Assembly: GCA_023433275.1 (NCBI GenBank)
Contig: JAEZDN010000167.1
Span: 1 to 64,000, forward strand
Direction of reading: 5' to 3'
Length of the DNA stretch: 64,000 bases
From: Verrucomicrobiota bacterium
Lineage (GTDB): Bacteria; Verrucomicrobiota; Verrucomicrobiia; Opitutales; Opitutaceae
Of this stretch, positions 17,388 through 25,851 are shown one piece after another; within the stretch, counting starts at the first letter, position 1, and each line of letters starts with the position of its first letter. Below the pieces are notes generated by a model. That model made no database searches. It was given only the letters and a program-made list of their open reading frames with translations, and was not told the DNA's origin. Both the position numbers and the translations under genes were made by a program.

Positions 17388-19517
17388 TCACGCCGGGGTG
17401 AGCTGGTGCGGTTCGGGATCGGTCCACTTGCCGTGCTCGCGGATGAGGGCGATGAGACGCGCGTCGGCCTCGGCTTGGGGGATGTTGTATTGGACGCAGT
17501 TCTTGCCGACGTAGAGATTGATTTTTCCGGGCGCGCCGCCGACGTAGCCGAAATCGGCGTCGGCCATTTCGCCCGGTCCGTTCACGATGCAGCCCATGAT
17601 GGCGAGCTTCACGCCCTTGAGGTGGCCGGTTTGCGCGCGAATGCGCTGGGTCGTGGTCTGGAGGTCGAAGAGTGTCCGGCCGCAGCTCGGGCAGGCGACG
17701 AATTCGGTTTTCGAGATGCGGGCGCCCGCGCCTTGCAGGACATTGTAGGTGAGCTTGGTCGCGCGCGCGACATCCGGCTCGGTCTCGATGCTCACCAGAT
17801 CGCCGATGCCATCGCACAGGAGACTGCCGGTGAGGAAACTGGCTTCAAGGAGCTTGGAAAGGAAACTGTTCTCCGCCTGCACGGCGGTCGCCGGGGTGTT
17901 GCGAATCCAGATCGGGGCGCTGGTGCCGATCGCCTTGAGGGCGTCGACCAGGTGACGGTAGGCGCCGATGGCGTGGCCGGCGCCGGCCGCGGAGGAAAGC
18001 GTGAAGATCAGCGGTGAATCACCCGTGGTGTGGAGGATGGATGCGAACGCGGGGAGGGATGGCGGGGCGATTTCGGCCGCGAGGAAATGACCATGGCGTT
18101 GCACGAGGTCGAGGAAGGTGGCGAAGGCGGCGGTGTCATCGGCCTGAAAGCCGCGCACGAGCACGAGCTTGCCCTTGCTCAGCCCGAGCAGGGGTTGGAG
18201 CACCTCGGCCGAGAGGGTGGGCGCCAGTTCCAGGGCCAGGAAGTCGACGGGAAGGGCGGTCCGGGCCGCGATTTCACAGAGTGTGCCGAGATCCCCGGGC
18301 GTGTGGATCGGAACGAGGAGGCCCTCGGCCGGGGTGTCCTTCAGTTTGGGAGCGGACAGCGCCTGGGCGGCTTCCGCCAGCCCGCTGACCGATCCGAGGC
18401 GGACGATGACACGCGGGGGTTGTTCAGGGCCGACGGAACAGCGGGCGGATAGCTCGACGGCGGAAACGGCGCGCTTGGTGAAGTGATAAGGGTCGATCGA
18501 ATCGCCCGGAAGCGATTCGGAACGTGGAGCATCGAATCGTGAACCTTGAACGCCGAACGCGGCGTCCAGACTTTCGCCGTTCGACGTTAGACGTTCAGGG
18601 TTCGACGCCGGCCACAGGCTCATGGCCTTCCGGGCGATGGCCTGGGCGACGGGGATCTCGTAGACGGAGTCCTCGGTGAGCGAGACGCGGATGGTGTCGC
18701 CGAGGCCGTCGAGCAGGAGCGAGCCGATGCCGATGGCGCTCTTGATGCGGCCGTCCTCGCCGTCACCGGCCTCGGTCACGCCGAGGTGGAGCGGGTAGTG
18801 CATGTCCTCCTGGGCCATCCGCTGGACGAGCAGGCGGTAGGCCTGGATCATGACCTTGGGGTTGCTCGACTTCATCGAGAGGATGATGTCGTGGTAGGAG
18901 TGGCTGCGGGCGATGCGGAGGAACTCAAGGGCGCTCTCGACCATGCCGAGCGGCGTGTCGCCGTAGCGGTTCATGATGCGGTCGGAGAGGGAGCCGTGGT
19001 TGGTGCCGATGCGCATGGCGCGGCCGAGTTCCTTGGCGCGTTTCACGAGCGGCGAGAAGGCGTCGTGGAGGCGGGACAGTTCCTCGTCGTAGTCGGCGTC
19101 GGTGTATTCCTTGACCGCGAACTTCTTCTTGTCGGCGTAGTTGCCGGGGTTGACGCGGACCTTCTCGACGTGCTCGACGGCCTCCATGGCGGCGGAGGGC
19201 AGGAAATGGATGTCGGCCACCAGCGGGATGGAGCCGAAGCCCGCGGCGGTGAACTGCGCGCGGATGTCCTTGAGGCATTTCGCGGCGGCGACGTTGGGCG
19301 CGGTGATGCGGACGATCTCGCAGCCGACCTCGGCGAGGGCGATGGACTGCTTCACCGTGGCGGCGACGTCCTGCGTGTCGCTGGTCGTCATGGACTGCAC
19401 GCGGACCGGGTGCGCCGCGCCGACGCCCACGCCGCCGACCTTCACCTCGACGGTGCGGCGGCGGACGGTCTGGAAGCGGGAGGTGCAGTAGGACACGGGG
19501 GAGAGGAAAAGTAACAA
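17388..19517 (-). CDS. ispG: 4-hydroxy-3-methylbut-2-enyl-diphosphate synthase, long form
   Basis: IspG (GcpE) is the [4Fe-4S] enzyme that makes HMBPP from MEcPP in the MEP isoprenoid pathway. The N-terminal TIM barrel begins near VGGVGVGAAHPVRVQSMTTS; the C-terminal iron-sulfur domain has CPSCGRTLFDLQ and the IMGCIVNGPGEMADADFGYV motif. Between them lies an extra domain of roughly 250-300 residues, so the 709-residue product is the three-domain type known from plants, Chlamydiae and Bacteroidetes rather than the 360-residue E. coli type. TTG at 19517 or GTG at 19496 could be the start. It is 157 bases downstream of rseP in the uppS-cdsA-dxr-rseP-ispG run. Confidence 0.95.
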   Translation of the reverse strand: MLLFLSPVSYCTSRFQTVRRRTVEVKVGGVGVGAAHPVRVQSMTTSDTQDVAATVKQSIALAEVGCEIVRITAPNVAAAKCLKDIRAQFTAAGFGSIPLVADIHFLPSAAMEAVEHVEKVRVNPGNYADKKKFAVKEYTDADYDEELSRLHDAFSPLVKRAKELGRAMRIGTNHGSLSDRIMNRYGDTPLGMVESALEFLRIARSHSYHDIILSMKSSNPKVMIQAYRLLVQRMAQEDMHYPLHLGVTEAGDGEDGRIKSAIGIGSLLLDGLGDTIRVSLTEDSVYEIPVAQAIARKAMSLWPASNPERLTSNGESLDAAFGVQGSRFDAPRSESLPGDSIDPYHFTKRAVSAVELSARCSVGPEQPPRVIVRLGSVSGLAEAAQALSAPKLKDTPAEGLLVPIHTPGDLGTLCEIAARTALPVDFLALELAPTLSAEVLQPLLGLSKGKLVLVRGFQADDTAAFATFLDLVQRHGHFLAAEIAPPSLPAFASILHTTGDSPLIFTLSSAAGAGHAIGAYRHLVDALKAIGTSAPIWIRNTPATAVQAENSFLSKLLEASFLTGSLLCDGIGDLVSIETEPDVARATKLTYNVLQGAGARISKTEFVACPSCGRTLFDLQTTTQRIRAQTGHLKGVKLAIMGCIVNGPGEMADADFGYVGGAPGKINLYVGKNCVQYNIPQAEADARLIALIREHGKWTDPEPHQLTPA

Positions 19518-19567
19518 GGATCAGGTAACAAGTATCAAGACCCGGAACGCCGCGATTCTCAACCGCG

Positions 19568-19648
19568 TGTCATTCTGAGCGTAGCGAAGAATCCAGCAGC
19601 GGGCTCGCGGCATATCCCGCTGGATCCTTCGCTTCGCTCAGGATGACA
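19568..19648. repeat. Dispersed palindrome (CATTCTGAGCGTAGCGAAG family)
   Basis: TGTCATTCTGAGCGTAGCGA is matched by an inverted arm ending TTCGCTCAGGATGACA, with GATCCAGC/GCTGGATC arms inside. The same palindromic arms appear in longer repeats at 26981, 50681 and 54210. It separates rseP from ispG. Confidence 0.8.
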
Positions 19649-19674
19649 GCCCAAGTATGATTGCATTTGTCCGA

Positions 19675-21078
19675 CTACTTGCCGGGCGCTGCCGGCGGTG
19701 CCGCCTGCGCGGGCGGATCGTCGAAGCGGTACTGGATCAGGCGGCGGATGTCGTTGTAGCTCACGTAGACGATCAGGCCGATGAGCACGAAGAAGCAGGC
19801 GGCGACGGTGTTCTGCATCCAGACCGGGTTGAGGGGCTTGCCGCGGAGCTTGGCGATCGTGGCGAAGACGACGTGGCCGCCGTCGAGGACGGGGATGGGC
19901 AGCAGGTTGAAGATCGCGAGCGAGACGTTGATGGCGATGAGGAAGGCGAGGGCGGGGATCAGGCCGAAGGTGGCGACCTGCTGGAGGTTGTCCACGATGC
20001 CGACGATGCCGCTCATGTGGCGCACGCCGATGTCGGACTGGCGGTTCAGCAGGCTGGAGAGGGTCTGGTAGACCTGGACCACGGCGTCGCGGATCTGCAC
20101 GAGGGGCGTGGGGTGGATGGTGACGGTCTCGATGCGCCAGGTGACGCCGATGAGCCAGACGTTCTGGCCCTCGATGCTCTGCTGGCGCGGCTGGAGCGCG
20201 GCGGTCAGGTCCTGGCCGTCGCGGCGGAAGAGGAGCTGGCTCGGTTCGGTGTTCTTTTGCTGGAAATGCGTGCGCAGCTCGTCGCGGCGCGTGAGGGGGC
20301 GGCCGTCCACGCCGACGATCCGGTCGCCCGCCCGCAGGCCGGCCGGCTCGGCGGGCGAGCCGGGGTTCACCCGGTCCACGATGAGGTCGGTGCGCGGGGC
20401 GATGCCGATGGTGCGGAGCGCCTCGGTGCCCACGAGCTCGGGATAGAGCTCGCGGGTGAGGGTGGCGCCGTCGCGCTCGATCGTGAGCGTCGCGACCCGG
20501 CGGCCGTCGGGCGCGACCGAGGAGCCGAGGATGATGGCGGTGACGATGTCCTGGTAGTTGGCGACGGCCTTGCCGTCGATGGAGCGGATGACGTCGCCCG
20601 GCTGGAGGCCGGCGGCGGCGGCGGGGCCGGGGACGGTGCGGCCGTCGCTGGTCCGGAGCTCGCGGGTGACCTCGCCGACCTCGGTGCGGTTGAACTCGGC
20701 GGGCACCTGGACGCCGACGGCCCAGACGATGCAGCCGAGGGCGAGGGCGAAGAGGAGGTTGGCGGCCGGGCCGGCGATGGCGACGAGGACCTTGGAGAGG
20801 TAGCCGGCGGGCGGGAGGTTCCGGGCCTCCTCGGGCATGTCGCCCTCGAAATCGCCCATGTCGGACAGCTGCGGCACCATGACGTACGCGCCGATGGGCA
20901 GCCAGCAGATGCAATACTCCACGCCGCGCCATTTCCGGCTGATGATGGGCTTGCCGATGCCGAAGATGGAGAAGCGCGGCACGACCATGCCGCGGGCGCG
21001 GGCGACGAGGAAGTGTCCCAGCTCGTGGATGAAGATGGAGAGGGTGACGAGGCCGAGGGCGAGGAAGAGCTGCAGCAT
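19675..21078 (-). CDS. rseP: RIP metalloprotease RseP (site-2 protease family)
   Basis: RseP is an inner-membrane zinc protease that cleaves transmembrane segments of anti-sigma factors and remnant signal peptides. The 467-residue product has the metal site FIHELGHFLVAR (H18, E19, H22) in the first membrane helix, a second helix, two periplasmic PDZ-like domains (AAAGLQPGDVIRSIDGK and PAEPAGLRAGDRIVGVDGRP), and the C-terminal metal ligand motif LPIPVLDGGHVVF followed by a last helix. Length and order are typical. It starts 5 bases after dxr ends and is surely cotranscribed with it. Confidence 0.95.
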   Translation of the reverse strand: MLQLFLALGLVTLSIFIHELGHFLVARARGMVVPRFSIFGIGKPIISRKWRGVEYCICWLPIGAYVMVPQLSDMGDFEGDMPEEARNLPPAGYLSKVLVAIAGPAANLLFALALGCIVWAVGVQVPAEFNRTEVGEVTRELRTSDGRTVPGPAAAAGLQPGDVIRSIDGKAVANYQDIVTAIILGSSVAPDGRRVATLTIERDGATLTRELYPELVGTEALRTIGIAPRTDLIVDRVNPGSPAEPAGLRAGDRIVGVDGRPLTRRDELRTHFQQKNTEPSQLLFRRDGQDLTAALQPRQQSIEGQNVWLIGVTWRIETVTIHPTPLVQIRDAVVQVYQTLSSLLNRQSDIGVRHMSGIVGIVDNLQQVATFGLIPALAFLIAINVSLAIFNLLPIPVLDGGHVVFATIAKLRGKPLNPVWMQNTVAACFFVLIGLIVYVSYNDIRRLIQYRFDDPPAQAAPPAAPGK

Positions 21079-21083
21079 GGGAA

Positions 21084-22262
21084 TCAGGCGGGGGAGGCCG
21101 GGAGCGCCGTGGCGCAGGCCCGGGCTTCCTGGTCCGCCGCAATGACCTCGGCGAGGGAATTTGGTTCAACGGTCTTCACGCGGGACAGAGCATGCTCGAC
21201 GGTCCGCGGAATCGCAAGGAAGGGGATGCGCCCGGCGAGGAAGGCGGCGACGGCGACCTCGTTGGCCGCGTTGAAGACGGCGGGGGCGGTGCCGCCGGCA
21301 TGCATGGCCTCGCGGGCCAGGCGCAGGCAGGGATAGCGGCCCTCGTCGGCGGGGCGGAAGTCGAGGCCGAAGGCCCGGTCCAGCGGCAGCGCGGTGTCGG
21401 TGCCGGCCGGCGCGCGGTCGGGCCAGAGCAGGGCGTGCTGGATGGGGAAGGTCATCGAGGGCGGGCTGAGCTGGGCCAGCATCGTGCCGTCGGAGAACTC
21501 GACGAGGCAGTGCACGATGCTCTGGGCGTGCAGCACGGCCTGGCACTGGCCGGGGCGAAGGCCGAAGAGCCATTGCGCCTCGATGAGCTCGAGGCCCTTG
21601 TTGGCGAGCGTGGCGGAGTCCACCGTGATCTTGGGACCCATCGCCCAGTTGGGGTGCTTGAGGGCGTCGGCGACCGTGGCCGAGGCGAGCCTTTCCAGCG
21701 GCCAGTCGCGGAAGGCGCCGCCGGAGGCAGTGAGCACGAGCCGGCGCACATCGGCGGCGCGGTGGCCCTCAAGGCACTGGAAGACGGCGTTGTGCTCGCT
21801 GTCCACGGGGAGCAGGCGCACGCCGTTCGCCCGGGCGGCATCCATCACGAACCGGCCGGCCATGACGAGGATTTCCTTGGACGCGAGGGCGATGGTCTTC
21901 TTCGCCGCGATGGCGGCCAGCGCGGGCTGCAGGCCGGCGGTGCCGACGACGGCGATCAGCACGGTGTCGGCTTCGGGCAATGCGGCGAGTTCGCACAAAC
22001 CCTCGAGTCCCGCATGAAACTGGGTGCCGGCGGGGAAGGCGGCGCTGGCCTTGGCGGCCTGGGTCGCGGCGCGATCGAACAGCCCCACGTGCCTGACGCC
22101 GAACTGGCGGGCGATTTCGGCCAGACGCGCATGGTTGCGCTGGGCGGCGATGGCAACGAGTTCCAGCCGATCCCGGTGGGCGGCGATCACGCGCAAGGTG
22201 CTTTCGCCGATGGAACCGGTGGCGCCGAGGAGAACGATGCGTTTTTTGGCGACGGCGGACAT
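21084..22262 (-). CDS. dxr: 1-deoxy-D-xylulose 5-phosphate reductoisomerase
   Basis: Dxr makes MEP from DXP with NADPH, the committed step of the MEP pathway. The 392-residue product starts MSAVAKKRIVLLGATGSIGE, with the Rossmann motif GATGSIGESTL, then ALASKEILVMAG, LPVDSEHNAVFQCLEG, LTASGGAFRDWPLE, PNWAMGPKITVDSATLANKG and a C-terminal helical domain containing FNAANEVAVAAFL. The frame stays open for 54 more codons upstream, but the ATG at 22262 directly precedes the conserved Rossmann start. It is followed after 5 bases by rseP and sits in one operon with ispG, a later enzyme of the same pathway. Confidence 0.96.
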   Translation of the reverse strand: MSAVAKKRIVLLGATGSIGESTLRVIAAHRDRLELVAIAAQRNHARLAEIARQFGVRHVGLFDRAATQAAKASAAFPAGTQFHAGLEGLCELAALPEADTVLIAVVGTAGLQPALAAIAAKKTIALASKEILVMAGRFVMDAARANGVRLLPVDSEHNAVFQCLEGHRAADVRRLVLTASGGAFRDWPLERLASATVADALKHPNWAMGPKITVDSATLANKGLELIEAQWLFGLRPGQCQAVLHAQSIVHCLVEFSDGTMLAQLSPPSMTFPIQHALLWPDRAPAGTDTALPLDRAFGLDFRPADEGRYPCLRLAREAMHAGGTAPAVFNAANEVAVAAFLAGRIPFLAIPRTVEHALSRVKTVEPNSLAEVIAADQEARACATALPASPA

Positions 22263-22441
22263 GCGGAAGGGAGGGGCTTTTATGTCCGGCATTCCGTGGC
22301 GGGCCAGCCAGAAGTCAGGATTGGGAGCCCCTGATTGACCAGAACGTCGGGAGGAGTGGTAGCGGCGGATCTTGGTCCTCCCCTCGAGGGCGCGCCAAGG
22401 TGCGCCCCCCACCACCCAAACCACGCTTGCCTCAGCAGTAG

Positions 22442-22512
22442 CCGTAGGGAACGCGCTCGCTCAGTCCTTCCGGACGTCTATCCCAAGGACCGAGCAAGCT
22501 CGGCCCCTACCG
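22442..22512. repeat. REP pair, GTAGGG/CCCCTAC with ACCGAGCAAGCTCGG palindrome
   Basis: GTAGGGAACGCGCTCGCTCA opens the element and ACCGAGCAAGCTCGG followed by CCCCTACCG closes it in inverted orientation. The ACCGAGCAAGCTCGG half recurs at 52791 with GCGCCTACC. Read on the minus strand the element has a GTAG head. It lies between cdsA and dxr. Confidence 0.6.
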
Positions 22513-22523
22513 TATGTACTTCC

Positions 22524-23366
22524 TCACTCCAGGAACAGGAACATGAAGTATGCCAGCGGGGCTGTCAGGATCAGGCTGTCGGTGAGGTCGAAGGCACCGC
22601 CAATGCCGGGGATGAGTTTACCCGTGTCCTTGATGTCGGAGCGGCGCTTGAGGGCGGATTCCATAAGGTCGGAGACGATCGTCACCAGGGCGATCGGCAA
22701 GGCGATGAGGGCGGCGACCAGGGGAGTCAGCGAGGGCGAGAGGTGCTCGGAGGCGAACCAGGCGATGGCGGCGCCGATGCCGGCCGAAATCAACACCCCA
22801 CCTACCGCGCCCTCCCAGGTTTTCTTCGGGCTGATGCTCGGGGCCATCTTGTGCTTGCCGAAGGCCATGCCGGTGAGCAGGGCGCCAACGTCGCAGAATT
22901 TCGAAACCGCGACGGTCCAGAGGCAGAGGATCAGGTTGTCGCCCTCGTAGCCGTCCCGCATGAGGATCGCCACGATGAAGTGGAGCATGAATGGCACGTA
23001 CAGCAGGCCCATCATGGTGGCGGTGATCGTCTCGACGCGGCTGTTCACGTCGCGTTCGCCGAGCACGCGGACGCAGCAAAGGATGAGGGCCAGAACCAGG
23101 CAGCCCACGGGCAGCGTGGAGATTATCGCGGGCTCGTCGTAGAAATAGGCCAGCAGGTAGGGCACGCCGGTGATCAGCAGGCAGAAGAATTGTCCCATCC
23201 ACCGGAAGGGGCGGCCGCCCAGTTTGTCGGCCATGGTGTAGAACTCATGGAGGGTCAGACCGGAGAGAACGGTGACGAGGACGACGGCGGCGTGGGCCCC
23301 GAACAGCCAGAGGCTGCCGAGAATGACGGTCCACAGGGTGAGGGTGCTGAGAATGCGGGAAAGCAC
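22524..23366 (-). CDS. cdsA: Phosphatidate cytidylyltransferase
   Basis: CdsA makes CDP-diacylglycerol from phosphatidate and CTP at the inner membrane. The 280-residue product has about seven membrane helices, the SPKKTWEGAVGG motif and the C-terminal signature KRRSDIKDTGKLIPG followed by IGGAFDLTDS. In the standard CTP-transferase signature the last part is PGHGG-x-x-D-R-x-D; here the His is Ile and the Arg is Leu, while the two Asp residues remain. The rest of the family pattern is intact, so it is likely active and of a variant subfamily. It is 159 bases downstream of uppS with a repeat in the gap. Confidence 0.93.
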   Translation of the reverse strand: MLSRILSTLTLWTVILGSLWLFGAHAAVVLVTVLSGLTLHEFYTMADKLGGRPFRWMGQFFCLLITGVPYLLAYFYDEPAIISTLPVGCLVLALILCCVRVLGERDVNSRVETITATMMGLLYVPFMLHFIVAILMRDGYEGDNLILCLWTVAVSKFCDVGALLTGMAFGKHKMAPSISPKKTWEGAVGGVLISAGIGAAIAWFASEHLSPSLTPLVAALIALPIALVTIVSDLMESALKRRSDIKDTGKLIPGIGGAFDLTDSLILTAPLAYFMFLFLE

Positions 23367-23399
23367 GGGGAAAAGGGGGATGGTATGCGAAACGGCCTA

Positions 23400-23501
23400 C
23401 ACACCCCGCCCTGACGGGCGCCCCTCTTCGTAGAGGGGAGTATCGCTGCGCGGGTTTGAACCCCTGCTGGGAAGAGGGATGGCGCGGAGCGACGGGGTGT
23501 G
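23400..23501. repeat. Long imperfect palindrome, CACACCCCG..CGGGGTGTG
   Basis: CACACCCCG at 23400-23408 pairs with CGGGGTGTG at 23493-23501; inside are CCCCTCTTCGTAGAGGGG (a 6-bp stem, 6-base loop) and other short arms. It lies within the uppS-cdsA gap and may affect the operon transcript. Confidence 0.7.
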
Positions 23502-23525
23502 TTGCTTGGGCACTGAAAAGAGGGT

Positions 23526-24266
23526 TTAGGTTCCCGCCGGCTTGAGTTGCTCGGTCGTCATGCCGAGGCGCCGCTCGCGGCGGCCGTATTCGTCGACCGC
23601 GGCCTGCAGGTCGGCCTGCCCGAAATCGGGCCAGGCGACCGGGGTGAACACCATCTCCGCATACGCGCATTGCAGGAGGAGGAAATTGCTGACGCGTTGC
23701 TCGCCCGACGTGCGAATCAGCAGGTCGGGTTCGGGGATGGCCGCGGTGTAGAGGTAGCGGCTGAAGTTGTCCCACGAGCAATCGGCAAGGTTTTCGCGGC
23801 CGGCCTGGACGGCGGCGGCGTAGTCGCGAGCGGCGTCGGCCACCTCGGTGCGCGCCCCGTAGTTGAGCGCGAGCACGAGGGTCCATTCGGTGAAATCCCT
23901 GGTCGCCTCGATGACGCGGTTAAGCTCGCGCTGGACGTTGGCGGGCAACTCGGTGGTGCGGCCGATGGTGAGCAGGCGCACTCGGTTCTTGATGAGGTTG
24001 TCGAGCTCGCGCTTCAGAAAATAGTCGAGCAGGCCCATGAGCCCCGAGACTTCCTCGGGCGGGCGTTTCCAATTCTCGACCGAGAAGGCGTAAAGCGTGA
24101 TGTAGCGGATGCCGATCTCGCGCGCCGCGTCCACCACGGTGCGGACGGTTTCGACCCCGCGGCGGTGGCCCTCGAGCCGGGGCAGGCCCCGTTGTTTCGC
24201 CCATCGGCCGTTGCCATCCATGATGATGGCGACGTGTTGGGGGACTTTACCGGTGACGGGCGGCAT
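23526..24266 (-). CDS. uppS: Isoprenyl transferase (undecaprenyl diphosphate synthase)
   Basis: UppS is the cis-prenyltransferase making the C55 lipid carrier for peptidoglycan and polysaccharide. The 246-residue product has the catalytic motif AIIMDGNGRWAKQRG, the GHRRGVETVR segment, YAFSVENWKRP, ALNYGARTEV and the C-terminal motif PDLLIRTSGEQRVSNFLLLQ. The ATG at 24266 begins MPPVTGKVPQHVAIIMD; the frame is open for 82 further codons but these have no family match. It is the first gene of the uppS-cdsA-dxr-rseP-ispG run. Confidence 0.96.
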   Translation of the reverse strand: MPPVTGKVPQHVAIIMDGNGRWAKQRGLPRLEGHRRGVETVRTVVDAAREIGIRYITLYAFSVENWKRPPEEVSGLMGLLDYFLKRELDNLIKNRVRLLTIGRTTELPANVQRELNRVIEATRDFTEWTLVLALNYGARTEVADAARDYAAAVQAGRENLADCSWDNFSRYLYTAAIPEPDLLIRTSGEQRVSNFLLLQCAYAEMVFTPVAWPDFGQADLQAAVDEYGRRERRLGMTTEQLKPAGT

Positions 24267-24378
24267 GCGGAGAACGGATTCAGCGAGGGGCCGGCGGCTT
24301 TGACAAGCCCGCAGGTAGGGGCGAAGGACTGTCCGGGATCGAAGGTGTGCGGGCGCGCCGCGAAGGCACCGAATGCCC

Positions 24379-24399
24379 AAGTAGTTTAATAGACTACTT
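24379..24399. promoter_or_regulatory. A+T-rich inverted repeat between divergent uppS and pterin dehydratase
   Basis: AAGTAGT (24379-24385), TTAATAG, ACTACTT (24393-24399) is a perfect 7-bp stem with a 7-base loop, in a setting of CCC and GGG flanks. It is the only A+T-rich palindrome in the divergent intergenic region and could be an operator or hairpin. Role unproven. Confidence 0.35.
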
Positions 24400-24433
24400 A
24401 GGTTGGGGGAGCGAAACCGAGTCTGGTGGGATG

Positions 24434-24510
24434 GAGGAGCGTGCTTGCAGGCGATGGGGCGAATGGGTGGGCGGCGAGCGTTTAGGATCGCCTGCGAGCA
24501 GGCTCCTACC
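24434..24510. repeat. REP pair, GTAGGAGC family
   Basis: GAGGAGCGTGCTTGCAGGCG at the left and ATCGCCTGCGAGCAGGCTCC ending in TACC at the right face each other, as in the pairs at 15388 and 29034. The right half, read on the minus strand, begins GGTAGGAGCCTGC. The left half has lost the exact head. Confidence 0.7.
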
Positions 24511-24588
24511 AACGCCTGCGGTGGCGGTTCAGAGGATCACGCTGCAGGCTCGGTTTGCGCCGACTGCGAATCTGGGCAGGTTGCGGGC

Positions 24589-24882
24589 ATGGCCAAGCCA
24601 CTCATGTCATCGAAGATCACCGCTGCGCTGGAAGACCTGCCGGGTTGGAAATTCAAGCGCGAGGCGCTGACGAAGGAATTCAAGTTCGGCAGCTTTCGCG
24701 AAGCCCTGTCGTTCATGGTGCGCGTGGGGTTCGAAGCCGAGGCCATGAATCACCACCCCGAGTGGACCAATGTCTACAACCGCGTCTCGATCCGCCTCAA
24801 CACCCACGACGCCGGAGGGAAGGTCACGGCGAAGGACGTGGAATTGGCGAAGAAGATCGAGGGCGTTTCGTGGGTGAGGTGA
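24589..24882 (+). CDS. 4a-hydroxytetrahydrobiopterin dehydratase (pterin-4a-carbinolamine dehydratase)
   Basis: The 97-residue product is of full PCD/DCoH length. It contains the substrate-site sequence NHHPEWTNVYNRVSIRLNTH followed by DAGGKVTAKDVELAKKI, which includes the conserved His-His and Trp. The enzyme dehydrates 4a-hydroxytetrahydropterin, recycling the cofactor; in bacteria without phenylalanine hydroxylase it may serve molybdopterin or folate-related chemistry. No partner gene is next to it. The ATG at 24589 (MAKPLMSSKITAAL) is chosen because the frame upstream has no family match and contains a REP; MSSK at 24604 is also possible. It is convergent with the lipoprotein gene that follows. 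Confidence 0.92.
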   Translation: MAKPLMSSKITAALEDLPGWKFKREALTKEFKFGSFREALSFMVRVGFEAEAMNHHPEWTNVYNRVSIRLNTHDAGGKVTAKDVELAKKIEGVSWVR

Positions 24883-24918
24883 CGGCCCTCGAGGGGCTGT
24901 TCCCGCCATCGCTTCGCC

Positions 24919-25728
24919 CTAAAACACGCGCACGAACGAGCGCTGGCCGAGGTCGATGAAATCGACGCGATCAGGGGAGGAAACCACACGCAGCAGCTCT
25001 CCTTCCTCGTTCAGCACCCGCGTCACCAGTTCGTCGGGGATGATGGCGTATATTTCCCGGTGGGTCGCATCGTAGGCGAGGGACGCGATGTTCGACAACT
25101 TCAAGGCGGAAGAGTGCAGCTGTCGGCCGGCCAGATCGTGAACGCTCAGTTCGGCGTCAGGGCCGCTCGTCGCCACCAACAGGCGCTGCCGCACCGCGTC
25201 GTAAGCGAGTCCCACGGGCTCGCTTTTCAATTTCTCCAGGGTGAATTGGCGCCGCCATTTTCCAAAGCGGTCCGCCTCGACCAGGTATTTCTGACCGGGG
25301 CAAATGAGGAAAATATGGCCGTCGCGCGGTCGCACCGCCAGATCCCCGCCGCCCGTGTCGGACAGGTTGGGAATCGTGAACTCGCGCTTGATGCTGCGGT
25401 CCGGCCGGTCGACCACACGAATGCGATCGCCCGGGGCGAGGCGGAGGAAGAGGTGGTCGGTGTAGGGATCGTAGGCCATCCCGGTGACACCGTCTTCCGT
25501 CGTGGAAAAACTGGGCACGTTCGCCGAACCGTCGGGGCCCGTGTCTCGAATGGTCGAGGGCTCGTCGCTGTTGAACGTGTATAGGTGGTTGGGGCCCGGC
25601 GTGGCACAGCCGCTCCCGAGGAAGGGCGCGCCGGCCAGGGCAAGCGCTGGCCACAGGCTGCGTGAAATCCTGCGGGCGACGGATCCTGCGTGCGCCCCTT
25701 CAGCGGATCGCGGTGCGATGGTTGCCAT
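24919..25728 (-). CDS. Putative beta-propeller lipoprotein
   Basis: The product from the ATG at 25728 has 269 residues; the frame allows 14 more. An N-terminal hydrophobic segment ends in FLGSGCATPGPN, a plausible lipobox though with a poor -3 residue. The rest is a run of short beta-blade-like repeats (GVTGMAYDPYTDHLFLRLAP, GGGDLAVRPRDGHIFLICPG, EPVGLAYDAVRQRLLVATSG, NIASLAYDATHREIYAIIPD), spaced like NHL or lactonase-type propellers. It was probably a secreted binding protein; ligand unknown. It lies downstream of the purine nucleoside phosphorylase with a 123-base gap. Confidence 0.75.
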   Translation of the reverse strand: MATIAPRSAEGAHAGSVARRISRSLWPALALAGAPFLGSGCATPGPNHLYTFNSDEPSTIRDTGPDGSANVPSFSTTEDGVTGMAYDPYTDHLFLRLAPGDRIRVVDRPDRSIKREFTIPNLSDTGGGDLAVRPRDGHIFLICPGQKYLVEADRFGKWRRQFTLEKLKSEPVGLAYDAVRQRLLVATSGPDAELSVHDLAGRQLHSSALKLSNIASLAYDATHREIYAIIPDELVTRVLNEEGELLRVVSSPDRVDFIDLGQRSFVRVF

Positions 25729-25851
25729 GAACGGTGCACTCCACGAGGTAACCTTTCGCGTCCTCGTCATGCGCGGAGGTTCGTGCGCCCATTTCGACAG
25801 TGGGCATCGAAGTCACGGATTGGCCGGTCCACGATATCTTCCATTTTTCGT

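Noticed and set aside
19559..21336. Long open frames in other readings over rseP (Arg/Pro-rich and Gly/Ala/Asp-rich)
   Set aside because: rseP with its HExxH and PDZ motifs explains the region; the others are typical high-G+C shadows.
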